Part shown: positions 1 through 9,087 of the stretch, one piece after another
Position numbering within the stretch: position 1 is the stretch's first letter
How the letters are laid out: every line of letters starts with the position of its first letter
Assembly: GCF_007097525.1 (NCBI RefSeq)
Contig: NZ_VKDD01000009.1
Location: forward strand, 124,001 to 188,000
DNA: 64,000 bases
DNA from: Thalassomonas sp. M1454
Lineage (GTDB): Bacteria > Pseudomonadota > Gammaproteobacteria > Enterobacterales > Alteromonadaceae
Direction: 5' to 3'
Program-made: the position numbers and the translations under genes
The notes under the pieces: model-generated
The model's input: the letters and a program-made list of their open reading frames with translations, nothing else
Databases searched by the model: none
What the model was told of the DNA's origin: nothing

Positions 1-580
1 AGTTGGTTAACATGAACTTTTGCTCACCAATTTTAAAGTTCCAACCAAGGTTCCAACCAAGCATACCACCATTTTGGCCATCTATATCGTCGTAACCCGT
101 TTCACCTGATTGACCTGATTTAACAAAATGAGCACCAAGGTAAGGTTTAAACCAGAAATTTTCAGAAGCCCAACCAATATAACCAATACCCAATACTGTA
201 TTTTGTTCATCCAAAGATGACATACCAGAGTCAGAGTAATCATATACTTGACCGTAAGCGGTTATATTGCCAGCAACTTTATAGTGCGCATTAACTTTAA
301 TCGCACTTGAGCGTAGGCTCGAACTCATATTTACTTTTTCAAGCTCATAAAAACCATACATTTCACCCCATGAAAAGCCAGCTCCAGCTTCTAAGCCTAG
401 AGTAACATGGTCATCACGAGTTTCACTGACATCTTTTACACCGCCAGTCCAGCCCTCATCACCATTGGTCCAAGACAGGTAATCAGTGTAAGCATTGGCA
501 AAGCCATATAAATATTCAGCTCGTGCACTTGTTGTTACTAACAATGAAGAGCAAATTAAAGCAATTATTAGGTTACGCAT
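1..580 (-). CDS. OmpK/Tsx-like nucleoside-specific outer-membrane channel (partial, 3' end outside window)
   Basis: An open frame on the minus strand starts at ATG 580 and stays open to the window edge (193 codons seen). It begins with a signal peptide (MRNLIIALICSSLLVTTSARA, cleaved before EYLYG). The mature part alternates aromatic and polar residues as expected of a beta-barrel: WTNGDEGWTGGVKDV, GEMYGFYELEKVNMSS, FWFKPYLGAHFVKSGQSG. This pattern resembles the OmpK/Tsx family of outer-membrane channels (Tsx moves nucleosides). A 12-bp tandem duplication near positions 37-60 gives the repeated GWNLGWN. The gene is divergent from yrbG across a 449-bp spacer. The family call is from recognition of the sequence style and is moderately sure; the substrate is unknown. 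Confidence 0.7.
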   Translation of the reverse strand, partial: MRNLIIALICSSLLVTTSARAEYLYGFANAYTDYLSWTNGDEGWTGGVKDVSETRDDHVTLGLEAGAGFSWGEMYGFYELEKVNMSSSLRSSAIKVNAHYKVAGNITAYGQVYDYSDSGMSSLDEQNTVLGIGYIGWASENFWFKPYLGAHFVKSGQSGETGYDDIDGQNGGMLGWNLGWNFKIGEQKFMLTN

Positions 581-1029
581 TTATATTCCAATAAAGTAGT
601 GGTTGTAGTGTTTAATTAATCAACACCATGATTAAATTTGGCGCTTATTGTAAATAGCAAAAATTATAATTCAGCAATGATTAGTTACAGCTAGGTTAAA
701 TAATGTAACCAGAACAAAGTAAAACTTTTGATGCTAAATTTTTCTTATTAAATACAACGAGCTAAGCAAACGCTTCGATTACAAAATCAAACACAAATCG
801 CGATTTTATTAAATTACCATTTATCAATAATAAATAACTTGAATAATAAATATTAGCACATGGAAAATAGCTGATTAATTGTGCACATAGGAGTTAATTA
901 ATTCATTGTTTTAAATTTTTCATCACAAACATACGTTTAGGGCTTTTAATTTAATGATTTAAGGGCGACAATTTAGGTATACCCGTTACTTTTCAAAAAA
1001 TAGGTATGAAAATCTCTTAAGGGTCATAA
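581..1029. other. 449-bp AT-rich divergent intergenic region
   Basis: Spacer between the minus-strand OmpK-like gene and the plus-strand yrbG operon. It must hold both promoters, but no hexamer pair stands out enough to assign. No ORF of convincing length, hairpin terminator or RNA gene is visible. Confidence 0.6.
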
Positions 1030-2010
1030 ATGTTTATCGAAATTATAATTTTAATCTTGTCACTCGTCGCCTTGATTTGGAGCGCTGACAAATTTGTATT
1101 TGGTGCGGCAGCCGTTGCCAGAAACTTTGGTATCGCGCCTATTATTATCGGTCTTACTATAGTTGCCATGGGCTCTTCCGCACCTGAAATGCTTGTTGCG
1201 GCAACAGCGTCTATCAATGGAGCACCCAATACAGCCATAGGTAATGTCATTGGCTCAAATATTACCAATATAGCTTTAGTCTTAGGTTTAACCGCCCTAT
1301 TTAAACCTCTAATGGTATCGTCAGCAACGATAAAACGTGAAATGCCATTGCTGTTATTGGTTACCATAGTGGCAAGTTGGATGCTTTATGATTTAAATTT
1401 GAGTTTTACTGAAGGACTTATACTAATTATCGCTTTTGGTATATTTATCATTAGCTTACTTTTGATATCTCTAAAACAAAGTAAAGATCAAAACAATCCA
1501 GACCCTATGTTAATTGAAGCTGAATCTGAAATACCAGAAGGCGTTTCGACCCCTGTGGCTGTTTTTTGGCTAATCATAGGTATGGTATTATTACCTCTTA
1601 GCTCGCATTTTTTAGTCGACTCAGCAACATTTATAGCGAAAGCATTTGGTATTAGCGATTTAGTTATTGGCTTGACTATAATAGCAATAGGCACCAGCCT
1701 ACCAGAGCTTGCAGCCAGTATTATGAGTTTGGTAAAAAAAGAAGATGATCTGGCTATAGGTAATATCATTGGTTCGAACATATTTAATATTTTGGCCGTA
1801 CTAGCATTGCCAGGACTTATTTCTCCTGGGGCTGTAGATAGCCAAGTTGCCAGCCGAGATATTCCTTATATGTTAGGCTTAACAATTATTTTCTTATTAT
1901 TATGTTTTAGCCGTAGAATAGGCTTTAGAATTACCCGCCTAAAAGGCGCTGTTTTATTTATTGCTTTTATTGCTTATCAATATTTAATTTTCAGTCAGAT
2001 GGCTGCTTAA
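1030..2010 (+). CDS. yrbG: Calcium/sodium antiporter family inner-membrane protein (YrbG)
   Basis: 326 residues, almost entirely hydrophobic, with about ten membrane segments in two homologous halves. Each half has the alpha-repeat of the Ca2+/cation antiporter (CaCA) family: GSSAPEMLVAATASINGAPNTAIGN-type motif near residues 49-75, and GTSLPELAASIMS then DDLAIGNIIGSNIFNI near residues 217-250. The family exchanges cations across the inner membrane; the ion specificity of YrbG itself is not well settled. An AAGGG ribosome site lies 8 bases before the ATG. It is the first gene of the kdsD-lpt cluster, as in E. coli, and ends 12 bp before kdsD. Confidence 0.93.
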   Translation: MFIEIIILILSLVALIWSADKFVFGAAAVARNFGIAPIIIGLTIVAMGSSAPEMLVAATASINGAPNTAIGNVIGSNITNIALVLGLTALFKPLMVSSATIKREMPLLLLVTIVASWMLYDLNLSFTEGLILIIAFGIFIISLLLISLKQSKDQNNPDPMLIEAESEIPEGVSTPVAVFWLIIGMVLLPLSSHFLVDSATFIAKAFGISDLVIGLTIIAIGTSLPELAASIMSLVKKEDDLAIGNIIGSNIFNILAVLALPGLISPGAVDSQVASRDIPYMLGLTIIFLLLCFSRRIGFRITRLKGAVLFIAFIAYQYLIFSQMAA

Positions 2011-2022
2011 AGAGATTTTTAT

Positions 2023-2997
2023 ATGCCCAATGCAAACGAATTTAAAAAACTCGCGACTAATGTTATTGAGATAGAACAGCAAGCGATTGCTAATTTACTC
2101 AATTACATAGATGACCACTTTGCTTTAGCTTGTAAGTATATGTTTGAGTGTACTGGTCGAGTTATCGTGATCGGCATGGGAAAGTCAGGACACATCGGCG
2201 GTAAAATAGCCGCAACTTTAGCTAGTACAGGTACACCAGCTTTTTTTGTACATCCTGGCGAAGCAAGTCATGGCGATCTAGGAATGGTTACAGCACAAGA
2301 TGTTGTATTAGCAATTTCTAATTCAGGTGAAACTAATGAGGTATTAGCAATTTTACCTGTAATTAAACGCATCGGCGCTCGTTTAGTTGCTATGTCTGGT
2401 AATACTAAGTCTACCCTAGCAAAGCTATCAGATGTTCATATCTGCATTGACGTGCCTCAAGAAGCTTGTCCATTAGGTCTTGCGCCAACGTCAAGCACCA
2501 CAGCGACATTAGTTATGGGAGATGCCCTAGCAGTAGCATTATTAAATGCTAAAGGTTTTACTGCAGATGATTTTGCTCTTTCTCATCCAGGAGGAAGTTT
2601 AGGGAAACGTTTATTATTAAGACTTGAAGATATCATGCATACCGGTGAACGTTTACCTATTGTTAGTGAAACAGCGCTCATTAAAGAAGCTTTAGTGGAA
2701 ATGTCACGACAAGGCTTAGGTATGACATCAATTGTTGATAGTGATGGAAAATTAACCGGTTTGTTTACCGATGGCGATTTAAGGCGTATTCTTGATGAAG
2801 AAATTAATATGCACAAAGATACTATCAAGACCGTTATGACTAAAAACCCAGTTGTTGCCAAGGCTCAAACATTGGCTGCAGAAGCTTTAAAATCGATGGA
2901 AGATAAAAGCATAAATGGCTTAATTATTGTCGATGATAATCACCACCCAGTTGGCGCTATGAATATGCATGACATCTTAAAAGCAGGAGTGCTATAG
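2023..2997 (+). CDS. kdsD: D-arabinose 5-phosphate isomerase KdsD
   Basis: 324 residues. The N-terminal SIS sugar-isomerase domain (about 35-175) includes VIGMGKSGHIGGKIAATLASTGTPAFFVHPGEA-type sequence and ISNSGETNEV; the C-terminal half holds two CBS domains (about 205-320). The enzyme converts ribulose 5-phosphate to arabinose 5-phosphate, the first committed step to Kdo for lipopolysaccharide. It is followed after one base by kdsC, the third enzyme of the same pathway, so the two are surely co-transcribed. Length matches E. coli KdsD (328). Confidence 0.97.
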   Translation: MPNANEFKKLATNVIEIEQQAIANLLNYIDDHFALACKYMFECTGRVIVIGMGKSGHIGGKIAATLASTGTPAFFVHPGEASHGDLGMVTAQDVVLAISNSGETNEVLAILPVIKRIGARLVAMSGNTKSTLAKLSDVHICIDVPQEACPLGLAPTSSTTATLVMGDALAVALLNAKGFTADDFALSHPGGSLGKRLLLRLEDIMHTGERLPIVSETALIKEALVEMSRQGLGMTSIVDSDGKLTGLFTDGDLRRILDEEINMHKDTIKTVMTKNPVVAKAQTLAAEALKSMEDKSINGLIIVDDNHHPVGAMNMHDILKAGVL

Positions 2998-2998
2998 C

Positions 2999-3571
2999 AT
3001 GAGTACAAGTGCAGAGAATACACTTACCTCAACTTTATATGGCCAAGTTGCTACGTCTATTATTAATAAAGCCAAAAAGATTAAGTTACTTGTTTGTGAT
3101 ATTGATGGCGTATTTTCCGACGGTAGAATTTATTTAGGCAATGATGGTGAAGAACTTAAAGCCTTTAATACTAAAGATGGTTTTGGCATAAAAGCCTTAG
3201 GACAAAGTGGCGTTGATGTGGCAGTGATCACTGGCCGAAAATCTAATATTGTCGAAACTCGTATGACCGCCCTTGGCGTTAAATTTATTGTGCAAGGACA
3301 AGAAGATAAACTTCCAGCTCTAAATAGCATCGCCAGTAAATTGGAACTTAATCCAGAACAAATTGCCTATATAGGTGATGATGTACCAGATTTACCTTGT
3401 ATAAAACACGTTGGTTTAGGTGTTGCAGTTCAAGATGCACATCCATTAGTTAGTCAGGGCGCTGATTACATAACATTTCTTAACGGTGGTTGCGGCGCAG
3501 TTAGGGAGTTAACCGATTTAATTATGATGAGTCAAAATACTCTAGCAGACGCTAGCGGAGCCAGCATATGA
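2999..3571 (+). CDS. kdsC: Kdo-8-phosphate phosphatase KdsC
   Basis: 190 residues of the HAD superfamily. The nucleophile motif DIDGVFSDG lies near residues 33-41, the ITGRKS motif near 78-83, and the acidic motif GDDVPDLPC near 125-133. It removes the phosphate from Kdo 8-phosphate in the cytoplasm to give Kdo. It has no cap domain and works as a tetramer in known members. Its stop overlaps the lptC start (ATGA), which indicates translational coupling of Kdo synthesis with LPS transport genes. Confidence 0.96.
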   Translation: MSTSAENTLTSTLYGQVATSIINKAKKIKLLVCDIDGVFSDGRIYLGNDGEELKAFNTKDGFGIKALGQSGVDVAVITGRKSNIVETRMTALGVKFIVQGQEDKLPALNSIASKLELNPEQIAYIGDDVPDLPCIKHVGLGVAVQDAHPLVSQGADYITFLNGGCGAVRELTDLIMMSQNTLADASGASI

Positions 3572-4134
3572 GCCGATTGCACACTTTATCTACAATTGTC
3601 TTTGCAATAGCACTGGCAATCTATGGATATTTGCAGTGGCAGCAATCAAACCAAGCTGTTGTTGCTAAAGTCGAGGATGAAAACACGCCAGACTTTGTTG
3701 CAACAAAATTAAGCTCTAATCAATTTAATAGTGATGGAGAATTAACTCATACTATATTTGCCCAAAGCATGAGCCACTTTTCTAATAAAAACCAAACTAT
3801 TTTTCAAAAACCCAAGTACACTATATATCCAGATGATAATAAACCATCTTGGCATATTTCGGCAAACCAAGGGATTTTACAAGGTAGCGAGCAATTAACG
3901 CTATCAGAGCAAGTACTTTTAGTCTCGAGCGATAAAAATAGCTTTATCTCGCAGATAGAAGGCAAGGAAATAATGCTCGACTTAGTGAATAAAATAATTA
4001 CTTCAGAACAAACCATACTATTAAAAGGCAATGACTTTACTATGTATGGCTCGGGCTTGAACGTTGACATAAACACAACTGAAATGACATTAAACGAACA
4101 TGTACAAACAATATTTAAAAAACATGACTCATAA
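3568..4134 (+). CDS. lptC: LPS export protein LptC
   Basis: 188 residues: one N-terminal membrane anchor (about 7-23) followed by a periplasmic beta-jellyroll domain, as expected for LptC (191 in E. coli). It sits in the inner-membrane LptBFGC complex and passes LPS to LptA. The start ATG overlaps the kdsC stop, and the 3' end overlaps lptA by 11 bases. LptC is poorly conserved in sequence, so the call rests on length, topology and its place between kdsC and lptA. Confidence 0.93.
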   Translation: MSRLHTLSTIVFAIALAIYGYLQWQQSNQAVVAKVEDENTPDFVATKLSSNQFNSDGELTHTIFAQSMSHFSNKNQTIFQKPKYTIYPDDNKPSWHISANQGILQGSEQLTLSEQVLLVSSDKNSFISQIEGKEIMLDLVNKIITSEQTILLKGNDFTMYGSGLNVDINTTEMTLNEHVQTIFKKHDS

Positions 4135-4738
4135 ATTATTACTGAGCTTAGCGCTATTATCATCAAGTTCTCTGTATGCGGCTTCAGTCGATTTAGAACA
4201 AGAAATAAAGATTGTCGCGAAAAAGCAATCAAGCGATTTGAAAAATAAAGTAGCGAGCTACCTAGAAGATGTAAAAATTACTCAAGGAAGTCTTTCTATT
4301 GAGGCTGATTTAGTACAAGTTGCTAATGAGCCTGGAAGCGAAAGAAAGTTTTATCTAGCTAAAGGTAAACCCGCTAAATTTAGTCAACTTCTAGAAGATG
4401 GGCAAAAGATTGAATTACAAGCAAATGAAATTTCATATTCCCCTTCATCAAATACTATCATTATCAAAGGTAATGCATCGATAAGCCAAGAAGGCAGTAT
4501 GGTTACTGGTGATATTATTACTTACAACATTACCACTGAGCAATTAACAGCAGAAAGTACAGGGTCGGTAACCACAATACTTAAACCTGAAACCGAAACA
4601 ACAAATGATGCAGATACTAAGCAAGAGCCAAAGCAGCAACCCATTGATAGTGTTGAAAGCAAATTAGTCGGCGACCCAAGTGAAGAAAAAGCTGATATTA
4701 AGCAGCCAGTAACCCCAATTGAAAAAGAGCAAGAATAG
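4124..4738 (+). CDS. lptA: Periplasmic LPS bridge protein LptA
   Basis: 204 residues from the ATG at 4124. A longer frame opens at 4100, but the 4124 start puts a standard signal peptide ([19 protein letters not shown]) at the N-terminus, so I prefer it. The OstA-type jellyroll repeats follow (about 20-150), with [20 protein letters not shown] typical of the family. LptA polymers link LptC at the inner membrane to LptD at the outer membrane. The last 50 residues are a low-complexity Glu/Lys/Pro/Gln tail, longer than in E. coli (185 residues). Confidence 0.95.
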   Translation: MTHKLLLSLALLSSSSLYAASVDLEQEIKIVAKKQSSDLKNKVASYLEDVKITQGSLSIEADLVQVANEPGSERKFYLAKGKPAKFSQLLEDGQKIELQANEISYSPSSNTIIIKGNASISQEGSMVTGDIITYNITTEQLTAESTGSVTTILKPETETTNDADTKQEPKQQPIDSVESKLVGDPSEEKADIKQPVTPIEKEQE

Positions 4739-4740
4739 CA

Positions 4741-5469
4741 ATGACAGCCACTTTAAAAGCGCAAAATTTAGCCAAAGCATATAAAGGCCGAAAAGTTGTA
4801 AAAAGTGTAAGTTTAACCGTAAATTCTGGACAGGTTGTTGGCTTATTAGGTCCAAATGGTGCCGGTAAAACCACTTCCTTTTATATGATTGTAGGTTTAG
4901 TCCCTAGTGACGCTGGTACAGTAACTCTTGATGACCAAGACTTAACACTATTGCCTATGCATGAAAGAGCTCGTCAAGGTATTGGCTATTTACCCCAAGA
5001 AGCATCTATATTTAGAAAGTTAACCGTATTTGAAAATATCATGTCAATTTTACAAATACGTAAAGACCTGAATAATGAACAACGTTTAGAGAAGCTAGAG
5101 AGCTTAGTTGAAGAGTTCAACATTGGTCATATAGTCGAAAATACCGGACAAAGTTTATCAGGTGGTGAAAGACGCCGAGTTGAGATTGCCAGAGCACTTG
5201 CAGCTGACCCTAAGTTTATTCTATTAGACGAACCGTTTGCTGGAGTAGATCCTATTTCGGTTAGTGACATAAAAAAAATTATTTTACAGCTTAAAAATCG
5301 TGGTATTGGCGTATTAATCACCGACCATAATGTGCGTGAAACCTTAGATGTATGTGAACATGCATATATTGTTAGCCATGGCGAATTAATTGCCGAAGGT
5401 GACTCTGACAAAGTGTTAAGTAATCAACATGTGCGTGATGTATATCTTGGTGAAAAATTCACGCTATAG
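4741..5469 (+). CDS. lptB: LPS export ABC transporter ATP-binding protein LptB
   Basis: 242 residues, an ABC ATPase with all motifs: Walker [10 protein letters not shown] (about 38-46), Q-loop in YLPQEASIF, signature LSGGERRR (about 139-146), Walker [14 protein letters not shown], and the switch histidine in TDHNVRET. It powers LPS extraction by LptFG in the inner membrane. lptF/lptG are not in the window, as is usual. The start follows the lptA stop by two bases. Confidence 0.98.
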   Translation: MTATLKAQNLAKAYKGRKVVKSVSLTVNSGQVVGLLGPNGAGKTTSFYMIVGLVPSDAGTVTLDDQDLTLLPMHERARQGIGYLPQEASIFRKLTVFENIMSILQIRKDLNNEQRLEKLESLVEEFNIGHIVENTGQSLSGGERRRVEIARALAADPKFILLDEPFAGVDPISVSDIKKIILQLKNRGIGVLITDHNVRETLDVCEHAYIVSHGELIAEGDSDKVLSNQHVRDVYLGEKFTL

Positions 5470-5533
5470 TATATAAATACTCGTTAGGCGCATTAAAATA
5501 TCCCTAACAATATTATTGGAATATTAGTAACAA

Positions 5534-7021
5534 ATGAGACCTAGTCTTCAGCTCCGAATGGGGCAACATTTAACCATGACCCCACAATTGCAGCAGGCAA
5601 TAAAACTGCTGCAACTTTCGACGTTAGATCTACAACAAGAGATCCAAGAAGCCCTAGATAGTAATCCTTTATTAGAAGTTGATGAGTCAGCACCTGCGGA
5701 TGAAGTTAATGATAATTTTGATAAAGACAGTGCGGAAAAACCTACTAGCTTAAGCGATGGTAGTGAAGACTCAACCCCAACCCAAGACGAAATATCCACC
5801 GTTGAAGCATTGAATCAACAAGATATCCCTGAAGAACTTTCAGTTGATACAACTTGGGACGAAAGTTTTAGCGCGGGAACATCAAATACAGGCATAAAAT
5901 CTGCTCCAGATGATGATTATTCATATCAAGGTGAAACAAGCGAATCTATCCATGATCACCTGACTTGGCAGATGGAATTGACTCCCTTTTCTGATAATGA
6001 CAGAGCAATCGCAACGGCTATAATCGACGCAATTGATGACAGCGGCTACTTAACAGTAACCGTTGAAGACATACTTCAAAGTATGGGCGATGACGAAATA
6101 GAATTAGATGAAGTAGAAGCAGTCTTAAAACGGATTCATATGTTCGATCCCATTGGTGTTGGTGCTCAATCGATTTCCGACTGCTTACGTATCCAGTTAG
6201 ATCAGTTTTGTGCTGATACACCATTTATTGAAGAAGCAAAACTTGTTGTTTGTGAGCACATCGACTTATTAGGTAACCGTGATTTTCGCACAATCATGCG
6301 CAAAACTAAGCTAAAAGAGCCACAGCTAAAAGAAGTAATGCAGCTTATCCATAGCCTAAACCCAAGACCTGGTGATGCGATCGTCACAAGTGATGAGCAG
6401 TATATCGTGCCAGACGTAAGTGTCTTTAAAAAGAATGGCCGCTGGGTAGTTGAATTAAACCCTGATACGGCACCTAAATTAGGAATTAACCAACAGTACG
6501 CAAGTCTGACTCAAGGTGGTTCAAGTGCCGATAATCAATTTGTACGCTCGCATTTACAAGAAGCAAAATGGTTTATCAAATCATTAGAAAGTCGCAATGA
6601 TACTTTATTAAAAGTATCGAACTGCATAGTACAAAGGCAAAATGCATTTTTTGAACATGGCCCTGAAGCTATGCGCCCTATGGTATTAAACGATATAGCT
6701 GAAGCTGTTGAAATGCATGAATCAACTATATCTCGAGTTACCACGCAAAAATATATGCACACCCCGAGAGGCATATTTGAATTGAAATATTTCTTTTCAA
6801 GTCATGTTAGTACAGAAACTGGAGGAGAATGCTCTTCTACAGCAATACGGGCTATAATTAAAAAATTAGTTGATGCTGAAATTGCGAGTAAGCCATTAAG
6901 CGATAGCAAAATGGCTACTTTATTAGCGGAGCAAGGTATTAACGTGGCTAGGAGAACGGTTGCCAAATACCGCGAATCTCTTGGTATACCACCTTCAAAT
7001 CAACGTAAGAGTCTTATTTAA
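5534..7021 (+). CDS. rpoN: RNA polymerase sigma-54 factor RpoN
   Basis: 495 residues. Region I activator-interacting helix with [29 protein letters not shown]-type start (1-45), an acidic linker (about 50-130), the core-binding domain (about 130-330), the HTH region (about 370-400), and a C-terminal RpoN box [17 protein letters not shown] at about 471-487. It directs RNA polymerase to -24/-12 promoters and needs ATP-driven activators. It is 64 bp after lptB and followed by hpf and PTS(Ntr) genes, the usual order in this class. Confidence 0.98.
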   Translation: MRPSLQLRMGQHLTMTPQLQQAIKLLQLSTLDLQQEIQEALDSNPLLEVDESAPADEVNDNFDKDSAEKPTSLSDGSEDSTPTQDEISTVEALNQQDIPEELSVDTTWDESFSAGTSNTGIKSAPDDDYSYQGETSESIHDHLTWQMELTPFSDNDRAIATAIIDAIDDSGYLTVTVEDILQSMGDDEIELDEVEAVLKRIHMFDPIGVGAQSISDCLRIQLDQFCADTPFIEEAKLVVCEHIDLLGNRDFRTIMRKTKLKEPQLKEVMQLIHSLNPRPGDAIVTSDEQYIVPDVSVFKKNGRWVVELNPDTAPKLGINQQYASLTQGGSSADNQFVRSHLQEAKWFIKSLESRNDTLLKVSNCIVQRQNAFFEHGPEAMRPMVLNDIAEAVEMHESTISRVTTQKYMHTPRGIFELKYFFSSHVSTETGGECSSTAIRAIIKKLVDAEIASKPLSDSKMATLLAEQGINVARRTVAKYRESLGIPPSNQRKSLI

Positions 7022-7059
7022 TATTAGTAGTTTTTCACTTGTAAATTAAGGATACAGTT

Positions 7060-7347
7060 ATGCAAATCAATCTATCTGGTCATCATGTTGAAGTTACACC
7101 ATCTATGCGTGCATATGTGGAGTCTAAATTACAAAAATTAGAGCGACATTTTGATCATATAAATAATGTATATGTAGTATTAAAAGTAGAAAAATTAAAG
7201 CAAATTGCTGAAGCCACTCTTAATGTTAATGCTGGTGAAATATTTGCATCCGCAGACAGTGAAGATATGTACGCATCCATAGATAGCTTAATTGATAAAC
7301 TCGATCGTCAAGTTATTAAACACAAAGATAAATTATCGAGCCATTAG
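7060..7347 (+). CDS. hpf: Ribosome hibernation promoting factor HPF (short form)
   Basis: 95 residues: MQINLSGHHVEVTPSMRAYVESKL at the start matches the YhbH/HPF family that binds the 30S decoding centre and supports 100S ribosome dimers in stationary phase. It has only the N-terminal S30AE domain, as in the short HPF of gammaproteobacteria. It lies 38 bp after rpoN and 16 bp before ptsN. An AAGGA-like site precedes the ATG. Confidence 0.95.
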   Translation: MQINLSGHHVEVTPSMRAYVESKLQKLERHFDHINNVYVVLKVEKLKQIAEATLNVNAGEIFASADSEDMYASIDSLIDKLDRQVIKHKDKLSSH

Positions 7348-7363
7348 CAAAAATAATAAAATT

Positions 7364-7813
7364 ATGAATTTAGAACAAATTTTGACCCTAGATTGTACTG
7401 TGTGTTCAGCAGTAGGGAAAAGTAAAAAAAATATCCTTGAGCAAATTAGCGCTATTGCAGCAAGTAAAATCAGTAACACTTCTGAAAAAGAGTTATTAAT
7501 GAGTTTAATGGCTCGAGAAAAGCTATCGAGCACCGGAATTGGTAAAGGCATTGCAATACCGCATGGCCGATTAACCAATACCAATGCAGTAGTCGCGGTG
7601 CTTATTACTACCGATAAACCTATTGTATTTGATGCAATCGATGATAAGCCTGTCGATATATTTTTTGCCATATTTGTTCCTGCAGATAATTGTCAACAAC
7701 ATATAGAAACCTTGGCTAATATTGCCAAAGTATTTAGTGACAAAGAAACCTGTAAAAAAGTTCGTAAATGCCAAACATCTCAACAGCTTTATAACGCTGT
7801 AATTCATCCATAA
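7364..7813 (+). CDS. ptsN: Nitrogen PTS enzyme IIA (PtsN, EIIANtr)
   Basis: 149 residues from ATG 7364. A frame extension back to 7292 would overlap hpf by 56 bases and adds no family sequence, so I reject it. The phosphorylated histidine is in GIAIPHGRL (His67). Phospho-state of PtsN controls potassium uptake, envelope stress and other targets in relatives. It works with NPr (8668-8943) in the same operon; the EI-Ntr gene ptsP is not here. Confidence 0.95.
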   Translation: MNLEQILTLDCTVCSAVGKSKKNILEQISAIAASKISNTSEKELLMSLMAREKLSSTGIGKGIAIPHGRLTNTNAVVAVLITTDKPIVFDAIDDKPVDIFFAIFVPADNCQQHIETLANIAKVFSDKETCKKVRKCQTSQQLYNAVIHP

Positions 7814-7822
7814 GAAGACTAT

Positions 7823-8671
7823 ATGAAACTTTTAATCGTCAGTGGCCGTTCAGGCTCAGGTAAATCAGTAGCTCTAAGGGTTCTTGAAGATTTAGGCTAT
7901 TATTGTGTTGATAACATTCCAGTTAACTTGCTTCCGGCTTTAACTCATACGGTTATTAATGAATACGAAAATGTTGCAGTATCTTTAGATGTTCGTAACC
8001 TGCCACAAGACCCTCAAGATATAAAAGAGATTCTCGATTACCTACCCGAATCGGTTGAGTTAAATGTACTTTATCTTGACGCTGATGATGCCGAGCTGAT
8101 TCGCCGCTTTAGTGAAACCAGACGTTTACATCCATTAGTTCGTAAAAATATGGCACTTGATCAAGCAATAGCGCTTGAGAAAAAACTACTCGAGCCCGTT
8201 GCATCAAGAGCAAGCTTATATATAAATACCTCACTACTTACGCCTCATCAGTTAGCAGATCTGGTACGAGAACGTATCTTAGGGCGTAAAACTGGCTCTA
8301 TGGTTATCGTCTTAGAGTCATTTGGTTTTAAATATGGCGTGCCTACAGAAGCAGATTATGTTTTTGATGCTCGCTTCCTCCCTAACCCTTTCTGGGAAGA
8401 GGGTTTAAAAACCTATAACGGCTTAGATCAACCAGTTCAGGAATTTTTAGGAAACCAACCACTGGTTACTAAATTTGTGTGGCAGATTAATAGCTTTATG
8501 ATGACATGGTTGCCACATTTAGAACGTAATAACCGCTCTTATTTAACCATAGCTATTGGTTGTACCGGCGGCCAGCATCGCAGTGTTTATATTGCTGAAA
8601 CATTGGCTCAGCAATTTACCAAAGAAGGTAAAGAGATCCAAATCCATCACCGAGAATTATCAAAGAAATGA
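7823..8671 (+). CDS. rapZ: RNase adapter protein RapZ
   Basis: 282 residues with a Walker A GRSGSGKS at 8-15, a Walker B-like LYLDADD, and the conserved C-terminal block with CTGGQHRSVYIAE. In E. coli RapZ binds glucosamine-6-phosphate and guides RNase E to the small RNA GlmZ, setting GlmS levels for cell-wall and LPS precursors. Its stop overlaps the npr start (ATGA). Location between ptsN and npr is the standard one. Confidence 0.96.
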   Translation: MKLLIVSGRSGSGKSVALRVLEDLGYYCVDNIPVNLLPALTHTVINEYENVAVSLDVRNLPQDPQDIKEILDYLPESVELNVLYLDADDAELIRRFSETRRLHPLVRKNMALDQAIALEKKLLEPVASRASLYINTSLLTPHQLADLVRERILGRKTGSMVIVLESFGFKYGVPTEADYVFDARFLPNPFWEEGLKTYNGLDQPVQEFLGNQPLVTKFVWQINSFMMTWLPHLERNNRSYLTIAIGCTGGQHRSVYIAETLAQQFTKEGKEIQIHHRELSKK

Positions 8672-8943
8672 CCTTAGTAGAGCAAACGGTAATTATTGAA
8701 AACAAGTTAGGTTTACATGCTCGAGCTGCGACTAAGTTAGCTAAATTGAGTCAAAATTATCAAGCTAAGATAACTCTTACTGTCGAGCAAAAATCAGCAA
8801 CCGCCGACTCTATCATGGGGTTAATGTTACTTACAGGAAGCCAAGGTAAAGAAGTAAATATTGTTGCCGAAGGTGATGAAGCTAAGCAAGCAATGCAAGC
8901 AATATGCACATTGTTTTCTAATAAGTTTGATGAAGGTGAGTAA
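8668..8943 (+). CDS. ptsO: Phosphocarrier protein NPr (HPr-like)
   Basis: 91 residues of the HPr fold. The active histidine lies in NKLGLHARAATKLAKL (His17), and the region DSIMGLMLLTGSQGKEV matches the second conserved block. NPr passes phosphate from EI-Ntr to PtsN. It is the last gene of the cluster and is followed at once by a very strong hairpin. Confidence 0.95.
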   Translation: MTLVEQTVIIENKLGLHARAATKLAKLSQNYQAKITLTVEQKSATADSIMGLMLLTGSQGKEVNIVAEGDEAKQAMQAICTLFSNKFDEGE

Positions 8944-9004
8944 ATATCAAGGTGTCAGAGTTGTTGAACCTTGTTTCAACAACTCTGACACCTTGATATT
9001 TTTT
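8942..9004 (+). terminator. Perfect 27-bp hairpin with T-run, end of the lpt-rpoN-npr cluster
   Basis: Arms at 8942-8968 and 8975-9001 are perfectly complementary over 27 bp with a 6-base loop (CCTTGT), and six T residues follow at 8999-9004. It starts within two bases of the npr stop codon. It fits a rho-independent terminator but is far longer than needed. The arm begins AAATATCAAGGTGTCAGAGT. Confidence 0.85.
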
Positions 9005-9087
9005 GCAAAAAAGCTGATAAAAATAATAACTTACGATAAACTTATGTTCATAAATTGAAATAAGTTAGCATCGGCACAGGGTGGAAC

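Noticed and set aside
4100-4123. Upstream start for lptA adding eight residues
   Set aside because: The 4124 ATG places a proper signal peptide at the N-terminus; the extension adds MYKQYLKN and overlaps lptC further.
7292-7363. Longer N-terminus for ptsN
   Set aside because: It would overlap hpf heavily and does not match PtsN family starts.
8861-9058. 65-codon frame across the npr end and hairpin
   Set aside because: Out of frame with npr and covers the hairpin; no ribosome site.
9005-9087. Mg2+ riboswitch (M-box) upstream of mgtE
   Set aside because: Only about 80 bp lie between hairpin and start, too short, and no matching structure is visible.
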